From the IMG/VR virus record IMGVR_UViG_3300048694_000356, positions 1 to 20,090 of that record: DNA of 20,090 nt. One strand, given 5' to 3'. Shown in pieces: positions 1-5,680 of this stretch; the first letter of the stretch is position 1, and the number at the start of each line of letters is the position of its first letter. Origin of the DNA: a virus. A program made the translations under genes and the position numbers. The notes beneath the pieces were generated by a model, which was not told the DNA's origin, did no database searches, and saw only the letters and a program-made list of their open reading frames with translations.

Positions 1-2
1 AA

Positions 3-119
3 ATCTGGGACATAACCTCCACCTGCAAGTTTGCTAAACGACATCTTACTAAGCGTAAGCAGTTTTATAAAGAAGCAAACTATCCTTTTACAATAGAGAA
101 AACAGATTGGCAAAACTAA
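3..119 (+). CDS. C-terminal end of a truncated unknown gene
   Basis: An open frame enters from the left edge and stops with TAA at 117-119, giving the last 38 residues of a protein. The tail is basic and aromatic (many K, R, Y, F, W) and I recognise no motif in it. The frame is the only one open through this stretch on the plus strand, and its stop overlaps the TTG start of the next gene by 13 bases, the tight packing seen throughout the following operon. Function unknown. Confidence 0.6.
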   Translation: MWDITSTCKFAKRHLTKRKQFYKEANYPFTIEKTDWQN

Positions 120-904
120 TAGTATGCGGTTGCTCTTATTCGGCACCTAGTCGGTCATTACCGGGTACTGCGTATGGAGAAGTGTTAGCTAAGAAGTTAG
201 GATGGGACGTAGAGATATTGGCACGTCAAGGTTGTTCCAATGGCGGCATCCGTGTACAAATAGATGAAGTATTGCGTCAACGTCCTGCGTTTGCTATTAT
301 TGCTCCTACGTTTCATGACCGTATGGAAATACCTGCTAGTGCGGCACCATACGATTGGACACAAAACACAGAGCGTGGGTGGAATCCTAGCTTACAACAA
401 CACTTACAAAAAGAAATGCTCAACGGATATGATAAGTCTGTAGGCATTGATAATGTAAACTATGGTAATAATCCATATCGTATGATATGCGAAACCATTT
501 TTAGTTTAGCAGAGAACTATGATCATCCTTACCGTTCTAGTAAGATAGATAAAAATACACAAGCCGCAGTTAAGGGTTACATTAACCATATGTACGACTC
601 AAACTGGAAGCGTCAACAAGACGAATGGATTATCCGGGACGGTATTATGCAGTTGTTCTATAGTGGCATTCCATTCTTAGTTGTTGCAAATAACCTATGG
701 GATAGTGGAACTGTGCGTACAGCTATACCTAGTGTAGTTGATGACAAATACCTGACCCTTGACTACAAGGAAACACCTGCTTATGCTACCAACGAGTGGC
801 CGTTTGAAGGTAAAGATGACCCAGGATACCACGGTAGTCCTAAGAGCCAAGAGTACTTAGCAGAAGTATATTACAAAAAAGTATGCGAGCAGTTGCACTT
901 GTAG
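107..904 (+). CDS. SGNH/GDSL-like hydrolase (GCS variant)
   Basis: The 265-residue product begins with a hydrophobic strand running into G8-C9-S10, the position of block I (GDS/GxS) in SGNH hydrolases, so Ser10 would be the nucleophile. G42 to N45 and T68 to D71 fit the later glycine/asparagine blocks, and D238 and H242 near the C-terminus could supply the rest of a triad, although the spacing is DxxxH instead of the usual DxxH. Family members remove acyl groups from sugars, lipids or peptidoglycan; the substrate here is unknown. There is no signal peptide or membrane segment. TTG at 107 is the first possible start after the in-frame stop at 68-70. The gene overlaps the deacetylase gene by 22 bases. 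It is distantly paralogous in layout to the gene at 2657-3289. The fold is inferred from motifs only. Confidence 0.6.
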   Translation: MAKLIVCGCSYSAPSRSLPGTAYGEVLAKKLGWDVEILARQGCSNGGIRVQIDEVLRQRPAFAIIAPTFHDRMEIPASAAPYDWTQNTERGWNPSLQQHLQKEMLNGYDKSVGIDNVNYGNNPYRMICETIFSLAENYDHPYRSSKIDKNTQAAVKGYINHMYDSNWKRQQDEWIIRDGIMQLFYSGIPFLVVANNLWDSGTVRTAIPSVVDDKYLTLDYKETPAYATNEWPFEGKDDPGYHGSPKSQEYLAEVYYKKVCEQLHL

Positions 905-1440
905 CACACCCAGACGATTGTGTTATCTTTGGATGGCCCTTTATAGAGGCACATCCGGAGTTTGAATGGCATATTAACTATCTAACATATTCTTTTATGG
1001 ATGCCCGTGCTAGGGAATTAAACGCATACTGGAATAAGCGTGGCATACTAACAACTTTTTTAGGAATGAAAGACGATTGGGAGTATGTAAAGAATGGAGA
1101 GTTGGGGTTTGATCCCGACATAGCTCGACAGGATATCATTAATTCATCGAGCAAATACGATTTAATACTAACACACTATGAAGATGGCGAATACGGGCAT
1201 CCTCATCATAAGTTTGTAAACACTATTGCCAATCAAATTGGTAAACCAAAGGTTTACTTTGCTAGTACATTTAACTATAATGTAGAATATGTAGTAAAAG
1301 AAGGAGTAGCAGTAGAAGAACTTCCATTACATAGAAGTGTAATTGAAGAATTTACTGATCGAAATATCGGGAGATATATCGTGACGCCGGAAGCGGAGAC
1401 TTTAATCAATAATAACAATGAGAATATTAACCTTAGATAA
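883..1440 (+). CDS. PIG-L/LmbE-type N-acetylglucosaminyl deacetylase
   Basis: The 185-residue product opens with strand VALVAH and the motif A-H9-P10-D11-D12, the family's first zinc-binding signature, and has a second cluster G-H106-P-H108-H109, matching the HxxH-type signature. H9, D12 and H109 would bind zinc, with D11 as general base. Family members hydrolyse the N-acetyl group of GlcNAc-containing glycans or small GlcNAc conjugates. At 185 residues it is shorter than typical bacterial members (about 220-250). It lies in a tight operon with a GCS-type hydrolase on either side (directly upstream, and at 2657), so a joint role in modifying glycans is possible. The ATG lies inside the upstream gene with no clear ribosome site, suggesting translational coupling. 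The substrate is unknown. Confidence 0.8.
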   Translation: MRAVALVAHPDDCVIFGWPFIEAHPEFEWHINYLTYSFMDARARELNAYWNKRGILTTFLGMKDDWEYVKNGELGFDPDIARQDIINSSSKYDLILTHYEDGEYGHPHHKFVNTIANQIGKPKVYFASTFNYNVEYVVKEGVAVEELPLHRSVIEEFTDRNIGRYIVTPEAETLINNNNENINLR

Positions 1441-1918
1441 CACAGCTTATCCAATGGACCAAATCCCTGATGAAATAGATGAAGTTAGATTTTGTGTACT
1501 AGATAATAGCGACCCTAAAGAACCAGATTACTTTTATATCCCACTAATTTTCTTAGAATCATTTAACAGCCCAGCATTAGTTCTACGTATTGGCGAAAGC
1601 ACTATACGTATGCCAGTGGATTGGCAATTATTAATCGGCGAACCCGACTTTGGAGACTTAGAAGTTGTTCCACTAACAAGTATTAATGATCGTGGCTTTA
1701 ATGTTTTTACATTTAATCCACTAAGTAGCTTCCGTCCCGAGTTTAAACCTGTAGAAATTGTAGACATTTATCAAGACGTTAAGTGGTATTTCCCTAAACT
1801 CAAGCCAGGCCAGTTGTTAGCAGTACCACTAACAGAAGGCGACAATCCTATGTGTGCTTATTTTATTAAGGATATCTCTCGACAAAGCGAAGTAGTTAAC
1901 TACGGCAAAGTTTGGTAA
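1418..1918 (+). CDS. Unknown phage protein, 166 aa
   Basis: I do not recognise a characterised family. The product is acidic, with many proline-flanked hydrophobic strands, and looks like an all-beta cytoplasmic protein. A central segment around residues 70-110 is rich in G, D and P, and a C-terminal stretch contains DVKWYFPKLKPGQLLAVP (about residues 120-137). There is no signal peptide, membrane segment or catalytic motif that I can name. Its ATG overlaps the deacetylase gene by 23 bases and its TAA overlaps the next ATG by one base, so it is translated as part of the operon. Position between the deacetylase and the putative clamp-loader subunit does not settle whether it serves replication or glycan modification. 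Confidence 0.75.
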   Translation: MRILTLDNTAYPMDQIPDEIDEVRFCVLDNSDPKEPDYFYIPLIFLESFNSPALVLRIGESTIRMPVDWQLLIGEPDFGDLEVVPLTSINDRGFNVFTFNPLSSFRPEFKPVEIVDIYQDVKWYFPKLKPGQLLAVPLTEGDNPMCAYFIKDISRQSEVVNYGKVW

Positions 1919-2193
1919 TGGGACAGTTAAAGCCGGGTGCCACATACATCTACGAAAAAGCAGATGGTATAACGTATGCTAGAGAAGTTGGCGCACACCC
2001 AGGTGATCGTTTCCCTATTGGGTGGGATTACGATCGACTAGAAAAAGACAAAAGAACTGAACGTATTCGGATGTGGGATAGTATATACGAGTTAGCTAAA
2101 ACTACACCTGCTTTACAAGACGCAATAGATCGTGTTATAGTAACATATGAATTAACTAAAGGCGAAGATCCGCCGGGATGGCATCCAGTATGA
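1918..2193 (+). CDS. Small unknown protein, 91 aa
   Basis: The start is placed at ATG 1918, which overlaps the preceding TAA by one base (TAATG). A TTG two codons upstream is also in frame but less likely. The 91-residue product starts MGQLKPGATYIYEKADG, has a basic, tyrosine-containing N-terminal half and an alpha-helical second half (about residues 50-80), and ends PGWHPV. I cannot assign a function. There are no cysteine clusters, membrane segments or enzyme signatures. Genes on both sides overlap it, so it is a member of the replication/glycan operon and probably translationally coupled. Confidence 0.75.
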   Translation: MGQLKPGATYIYEKADGITYAREVGAHPGDRFPIGWDYDRLEKDKRTERIRMWDSIYELAKTTPALQDAIDRVIVTYELTKGEDPPGWHPV

Positions 2194-2660
2194 GTGACCC
2201 ACTAGATATTAAAAACGAAATGGCGCAGTTTGATCGTAAGAATCGTAATTTTTACGATAGTCTTGACGACGAACAAAAGAAGAAGTTTAGTCCATTTTTA
2301 ATGATTCGTTGGGGTAGTAGTGTGGGGGGTAGCTTTGACTTACAGGCTTACTACTTAATGAGTTGCAATGAAAATCTAAACAAGAACTTCTTTGATATAA
2401 ACACTACACAACATAAAAAACTACAGTGGTTATTAGCCACTACGGTTAGTCCGGGCATGGGAAATCAATATCATCAATGGTTATCTCTTAAGAAAAAGGG
2501 TACTACTGATAATAAGAGTATTAAGTTTTTGCGTGAACTACACCCCGATATGAAGGATGAAGATCTTAAATTAATGGCCGAACTGAATAGTAAAGACGAT
2601 CTTAAAGAACATGCCCGCCTATTAGGCTGGGATGATAAAACTATTAAGAAAGAGCTATGA
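2190..2660 (+). CDS. Probable clamp-loader small subunit (T4 gp62-like)
   Basis: With ATG 2190 (ATGA overlap with the preceding stop) the product has 156 residues; an in-frame ATG at 2178 is possible. The layout resembles T4 gp62 (187 residues), the monomeric partner of the gp44 ATPase that loads the gp45 sliding clamp: an acidic helical N-terminus, a block FSPFLMIRW aligned with the gp62 'KFMVEN' region, a YYLMSCNE helix, then HKKLQWLLATT with a later W in the position of the gp62 HFNYL...KW region, and a C-terminal helical segment. It has no Walker motifs, as expected for this subunit. No gp44 or gp45 gene lies in the window, so context support is limited to the neighbouring DnaE-like and primase/helicase genes. 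Similarity is judged by eye and is moderate. Confidence 0.55.
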   Translation: MSDPLDIKNEMAQFDRKNRNFYDSLDDEQKKKFSPFLMIRWGSSVGGSFDLQAYYLMSCNENLNKNFFDINTTQHKKLQWLLATTVSPGMGNQYHQWLSLKKKGTTDNKSIKFLRELHPDMKDEDLKLMAELNSKDDLKEHARLLGWDDKTIKKEL

Positions 2661-3289
2661 ACATACTGTTAAATGGCTGTAGCTTTATGGATAGCTATTA
2701 TTACAGTCAACACTTTAATCGATTACTTGGTGCTAATACTGTAAACATAGCCAAGCCCGGTAGTTCCAATCGTCGTATTATCCGCACTACACTAGATTAT
2801 ATAGAGCAAAACCCAGTTGACTTAGTTGTGCTGGGTTTAACTTTTTATGATCGTCAAGAAAGTCCACTAATCAAACGAGCAGATCCGTGGGTTAGTTATA
2901 ATAGCCAGGGTATGCAAGCTCAATTTGCATCAGCAGATGATTTTGATTCTACAGTAGAGCATAAACTAGTTGACGATTATGTTAAATCTAGATATAAGTT
3001 TGATATCAATGAACATTACATAGAGCAACTGTATTTAGATTTAAAGTTATTTGGTGCATACCTGCGTGAACAGGATATTAAGTTCTTAATATTCAATACT
3101 TGCGATACACACTTGCACGAAAATTTAGGTCCGGGCTTTGTGCCATTTACATTTGTAGGCAATACTTATTTAGAGAAAATGGGTAGCCAGTGTATGGAAC
3201 AGGATCGAGACTTGCCCCACAATGCTAGACATCATTATGGTGAAGATGTTATAATATTAGTTAAGCGTTTACTTGAGTTTATTGAATAA
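2657..3289 (+). CDS. SGNH-like hydrolase (GCS variant), second copy
   Basis: The 210-residue product starts with a hydrophobic strand ending G7-C8-S9, the block I nucleophile position; G35-S-S-N38 and G60-L-T62 to D65 fit the middle blocks, and D185-L-P-H188 is a clean DxxH block V, which would complete a Ser9/Asp185/His188 triad. This is a better match to the family than the protein at 107-904, with which it shares the GCS start, the G-S-N block and the T-F-x-D-R block. It has no secretion signal, so it acts in the cytoplasm or after lysis. The start ATG overlaps the preceding stop (ATGA) and its stop overlaps the next start (TAATG). The substrate is unknown; esterase or deacylase activity on a glycan is the simplest guess. 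Confidence 0.65.
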   Translation: MNILLNGCSFMDSYYYSQHFNRLLGANTVNIAKPGSSNRRIIRTTLDYIEQNPVDLVVLGLTFYDRQESPLIKRADPWVSYNSQGMQAQFASADDFDSTVEHKLVDDYVKSRYKFDINEHYIEQLYLDLKLFGAYLREQDIKFLIFNTCDTHLHENLGPGFVPFTFVGNTYLEKMGSQCMEQDRDLPHNARHHYGEDVIILVKRLLEFIE

Positions 3290-3969
3290 TGTATAAATGT
3301 CGTTATTGCGAAAAAGAATTCAGCAAGGAATCAACCTTGGCTGTGCATCTTTGCGAGCAAAAACGTCGTTGGCAACAAGAAAAAGAAGTAGGTGTGCAGT
3401 TAGGACTTAAAGCATACTTACGATTCTACGAAATCACACAAGGTTCGGCTAAGTTAAAGTCGTATGAGGACTTTGTTAAGAGTCCTTATTACAATGCATT
3501 TGTTAAGTGGGGTAGACAAATGGTAGCCATACGTGGTATTAACCCACCTGCCTTCTTAGAATGGCTGTTAAAAAATAATAAAAAGATTGACCACTGGCTT
3601 AAAGACGAATTTTATGTAACATACTTACATGAATACTTACGTAGAGAAGCAACACAAGACGCTCTAGAGCGAGCATTAAAGGAAATGCAAGATTATGCAG
3701 ACGATCATCCAGAACTCAAAAATGGTTTTAGCGATTACTTTCGCTACGGCAATAGTAACCGCATTTGCCATCACATTAGTACCGGTCGTGTTAGCCCTTG
3801 GATTCTATACAACTGCACTAGTGGGGTTGATTTTCTTAGCAGTTTGCACGAGGAACAAATAGAAATAGTACTACCGTGGATAGACCCCGACCATTGGCAA
3901 CGTCGATTTAAAGATTACCTAGCAGATACAGAGTGGGTTAAGGATATACTACAGAAAGCAGGACTATGA
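3289..3969 (+). CDS. Zinc-finger protein of unknown function, 226 aa
   Basis: The N-terminus carries C4-x2-C7-x12-H20-x-C22, a compact C2HC version of the C2H2 finger, followed by a basic stretch (KRR at about 25-27). The remaining 190 residues are predicted helical and include a tryptophan-rich middle and a conserved-looking GRVSPWILYN segment (about residues 166-175). A finger followed by basic residues suggests nucleic-acid or protein binding; an operon position between a putative clamp-loader subunit and a DnaE-like protein would fit a replication or transcription accessory role, but this is inference. No catalytic motif is visible. TAATG overlap at the start and ATGA overlap at the end indicate coupled translation. 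Confidence 0.75.
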   Translation: MYKCRYCEKEFSKESTLAVHLCEQKRRWQQEKEVGVQLGLKAYLRFYEITQGSAKLKSYEDFVKSPYYNAFVKWGRQMVAIRGINPPAFLEWLLKNNKKIDHWLKDEFYVTYLHEYLRREATQDALERALKEMQDYADDHPELKNGFSDYFRYGNSNRICHHISTGRVSPWILYNCTSGVDFLSSLHEEQIEIVLPWIDPDHWQRRFKDYLADTEWVKDILQKAGL

Positions 3970-4178
3970 AGATCATTAGAATACCACACAACACTAACGA
4001 ACGAGGTGTAGAGATGTGGGCAGTTAAAACTCTACGCATCAAACGCGAACTTAAAGAACACGGATTAGAAGAACGCAGGGATTATGATTGTAACTTTGTA
4101 TCTAAGGGATATATTGAAATGCGTTTCTACAATCCACAAGACCCTGCTGTTAGTTTATTTTGTTTAAAGTACTCATGA
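3966..4178 (+). CDS. Small unknown protein, 70 aa
   Basis: This is a 70-residue product with alternating basic and hydrophobic residues, a short helix around residues 17-35 rich in K, R and E, and a beta-like C-terminal half. It has no recognisable family. It overlaps both neighbours by the ATGA arrangement (start at 3966, next start at 4175), which supports it as a real gene rather than a chance frame. It could be an accessory factor of the zinc-finger or DnaE-like neighbours, but nothing in the sequence shows this. Confidence 0.65.
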   Translation: MKIIRIPHNTNERGVEMWAVKTLRIKRELKEHGLEERRDYDCNFVSKGYIEMRFYNPQDPAVSLFCLKYS

Positions 4179-4768
4179 AATTTAAATCAGACATTGATAT
4201 CGACTTTGGTGATCGCACACAAGCATTAAAGTTGCTTAAAGTTACACCTGCGAGTATATTACGTGATGGGAAGTTAATACAGCATAATACGGGAGTGTAT
4301 CCAACTGCAATCCCTGTAGATCCATTTACTGGAATGTCTAGTATTGAATATGAATCTGCAGAAGATCGTGGCTATGCTAAGTTAGACTTTTTGAACGTAT
4401 CATTATATACGCAGATAAAGAACGAAGCGCATTTACAAGAGTTAATTAAGCATGAACCCTTGTGGGATTTATTGTTAGAGCGTAGTGTATGCGAACAATT
4501 AATACACATTAATAATCACTATGATACATTAATGAAAATGCCTGAGCCTGTAAACTCTATTCCTAGAATGGCTATGTTCTTGAGTGTTATTCGTCCTGCA
4601 AAAAGACATTTAATTGGTAAAACTTGGAAGGAAGTTGCTGAAACTGTTTGGGATAAACCTACTGATGATAGTTACTACTTTAAGAAAAGCCACGCTATTG
4701 CTTACGCAAATTTGGTGGCTGTTAATTTGAATTTATTTTGTGAAAAAATTAGCTGGGAGTTTAGCTAA
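4175..4768 (+). CDS. Miniature DnaE-like (family C polymerase) palm/fingers protein
   Basis: Starting at ATG 4175 (ATGA overlap) the product has 197 residues. It carries, in order, the landmarks of the bacterial replicative polymerase DnaE: SDIDIDF (D6, D8, D10) like PDxDxDF with catalytic D401 and D403 of E. coli alpha; H37-x2-G-V41 like the HAxGV motif; GYAKLDFLNV (66-75) like LVKFDFLGL, with D71 at the position of catalytic D555; IRP within SVIRPAKRHLIG (137-148) like the RPG motif; and FKKSHAIAYANL (169-180) like FNKSHxAAY. DnaE itself exceeds 1100 residues, so the PHP, thumb, tail and most of the fingers are missing. It may be a minimal nucleotidyl-transfer enzyme, a terminal transferase, or a relic with another role. 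The motif order is seen directly; homology and activity are inferred. Confidence 0.65.
   Translation: MKFKSDIDIDFGDRTQALKLLKVTPASILRDGKLIQHNTGVYPTAIPVDPFTGMSSIEYESAEDRGYAKLDFLNVSLYTQIKNEAHLQELIKHEPLWDLLLERSVCEQLIHINNHYDTLMKMPEPVNSIPRMAMFLSVIRPAKRHLIGKTWKEVAETVWDKPTDDSYYFKKSHAIAYANLVAVNLNLFCEKISWEFS
4761..4768. other. Palindrome with interlocked convergent stop codons
   Basis: TTAGCTAA reads the same on both strands and holds the TAA stop of the plus-strand DnaE-like gene (4766-4768) and the TAA stop of the minus-strand gene (4761-4763). The two coding regions overlap by these eight bases and there is no room for a separate terminator. Confidence 0.8.
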
Positions 4769-5135
4769 CTTTACGAACTAGAGTTATACTCTTGCGCTTA
4801 CTACGCTTACTAGCCATTTCTTTAAGGCTAACATAAGGCCCCATTTTAATTTCCACGTCTTTACTATTCATAGTACGTAGACAAGTTTTAAACAATACCC
4901 AATCTTGTTTTAGAAAAACATTAATAGGCATTAGTCTATTACTTTCCCACCACCATGTTTCCCCGAGGCTTAGGAATATACGCTTAAGATCATCGTCTTT
5001 TAGCGTTCCGAAGTCGTACAAAGTAGTAATAACTTCATCAAAATTCTGTATGATGCCAATATAGTCGTTACCGCCATAGGTAATATAGCTTATGAACGGG
5101 TATTGTGCGAGTAGTTGCTTGTAGTGATCTTCCAC
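4761..5135 (-). CDS. Unknown phage protein on the minus strand, 124 aa
   Basis: This is the only convincing minus-strand gene. It reads from GTG 5135 to TAA 4763-4761; no ATG lies upstream in frame. The 124-residue product has an aromatic, beta-like N-terminal half (HYKQLLAQYPFISYITYGG), a WWWES cluster near residue 60-65, and a very basic C-terminus (KRSKRKSITLVRKV) that could bind nucleic acid. I recognise no family. Its stop codon interlocks with that of the DnaE-like gene in the palindrome TTAGCTAA (4761-4768), and its start faces a late promoter that fires the other way. I see no promoter for it in the 35 bases upstream. Confidence 0.7.
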   Translation of the reverse strand: MEDHYKQLLAQYPFISYITYGGNDYIGIIQNFDEVITTLYDFGTLKDDDLKRIFLSLGETWWWESNRLMPINVFLKQDWVLFKTCLRTMNSKDVEIKMGPYVSLKEMASKRSKRKSITLVRKVS

Positions 5136-5142
5136 GTTATCC

Positions 5143-5150
5143 GATAAATA
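5143..5150 (+). promoter_or_regulatory. T4-type late promoter box (GATAAATA)
   Basis: GATAAATA matches the T4 late promoter core TATAAATA at seven of eight positions. With the T4 spacing (five bases from the box to +1) transcription would begin near 5156, giving a 15-base leader to the ATG at 5171. It sits in the short divergent gap between a minus-strand gene and the structural block. Confidence 0.65.
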
Positions 5151-5170
5151 TGTTAAAGACGAGCAAAAAA

Positions 5171-5680
5171 ATGATTACTGTCAAAGCATATTTATATCCG
5201 AATACTGTCGAGGTTCAGTTTTTTGATCCTGCAATATTTACTACAAGGAATCGCCAAGTGTATAGCCGCCCAATTAAAGTATATCAGGGTATCGATAACC
5301 CTATCCAAATTATCATCCGCAATCAAGATCAAAAGTCAATTAATTTAACTGGGTCCGCTGTACAGGTAGATATACAAGATCCAACAAATCAACTCAGTGT
5401 AGCTAGCTATGCAGTTAATTTTACTGGCCCAGGTGCAGATATTACCAAAGGGTTAGGCACAGTAATTTTAGATCAAGCAACAGTTGATCAACTTGAGCAA
5501 CGCTTTTATAAACTTACTGTTCGTCAAATTAATACAAGTACAAATAAAGCAAACCCTGTGTATATTGATGACAACTATGGAGTACCTTTAGATTTAGAAG
5601 TATTACCTGCTTATTATGCAGATATGGCTCCTGCCCCAACTGTAGGAACAGAAATTGTTGTTGACGGGGGTACATTGTAA
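5171..5680 (+). CDS. Small structural/tail-associated protein, 169 aa
   Basis: The start is placed at ATG 5171, because an in-frame ATG at 5150 and a GTG at 5105 lie upstream of the +1 predicted from the late promoter box at 5143-5150. The 169-residue product is beta-rich: MITVKAYLYPNTVEVQ, then PIKVYQGIDNPIQIIIRN and QDQKSINLTG, the layout of an immunoglobulin-like or baseplate-upper-protein-type N-terminal domain (K-G-x-D-x-P...N-x-D...I-x-L-T-G). It ends VVDGGTL and its TAA overlaps the next start (TAATG), coupling it to the giant fibre gene. A baseplate or fibre-anchoring role is likely from position; I do not recognise the exact family. Confidence 0.65.
   Translation: MITVKAYLYPNTVEVQFFDPAIFTTRNRQVYSRPIKVYQGIDNPIQIIIRNQDQKSINLTGSAVQVDIQDPTNQLSVASYAVNFTGPGADITKGLGTVILDQATVDQLEQRFYKLTVRQINTSTNKANPVYIDDNYGVPLDLEVLPAYYADMAPAPTVGTEIVVDGGTL

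Noticed and set aside
1534-1767. 77-codon minus-strand frame inside the gene at 1418-1918
   Set aside because: It lies wholly inside a tightly coupled plus-strand gene, has no ribosome site, and its translation looks like a shadow of that gene.
5150-5170. ATG at 5150 or GTG at 5105 as the start of the first structural gene
   Set aside because: Both lie before the transcript start predicted from the late box at 5143-5150, and the sequence from ATG 5171 reads as a natural N-terminus.
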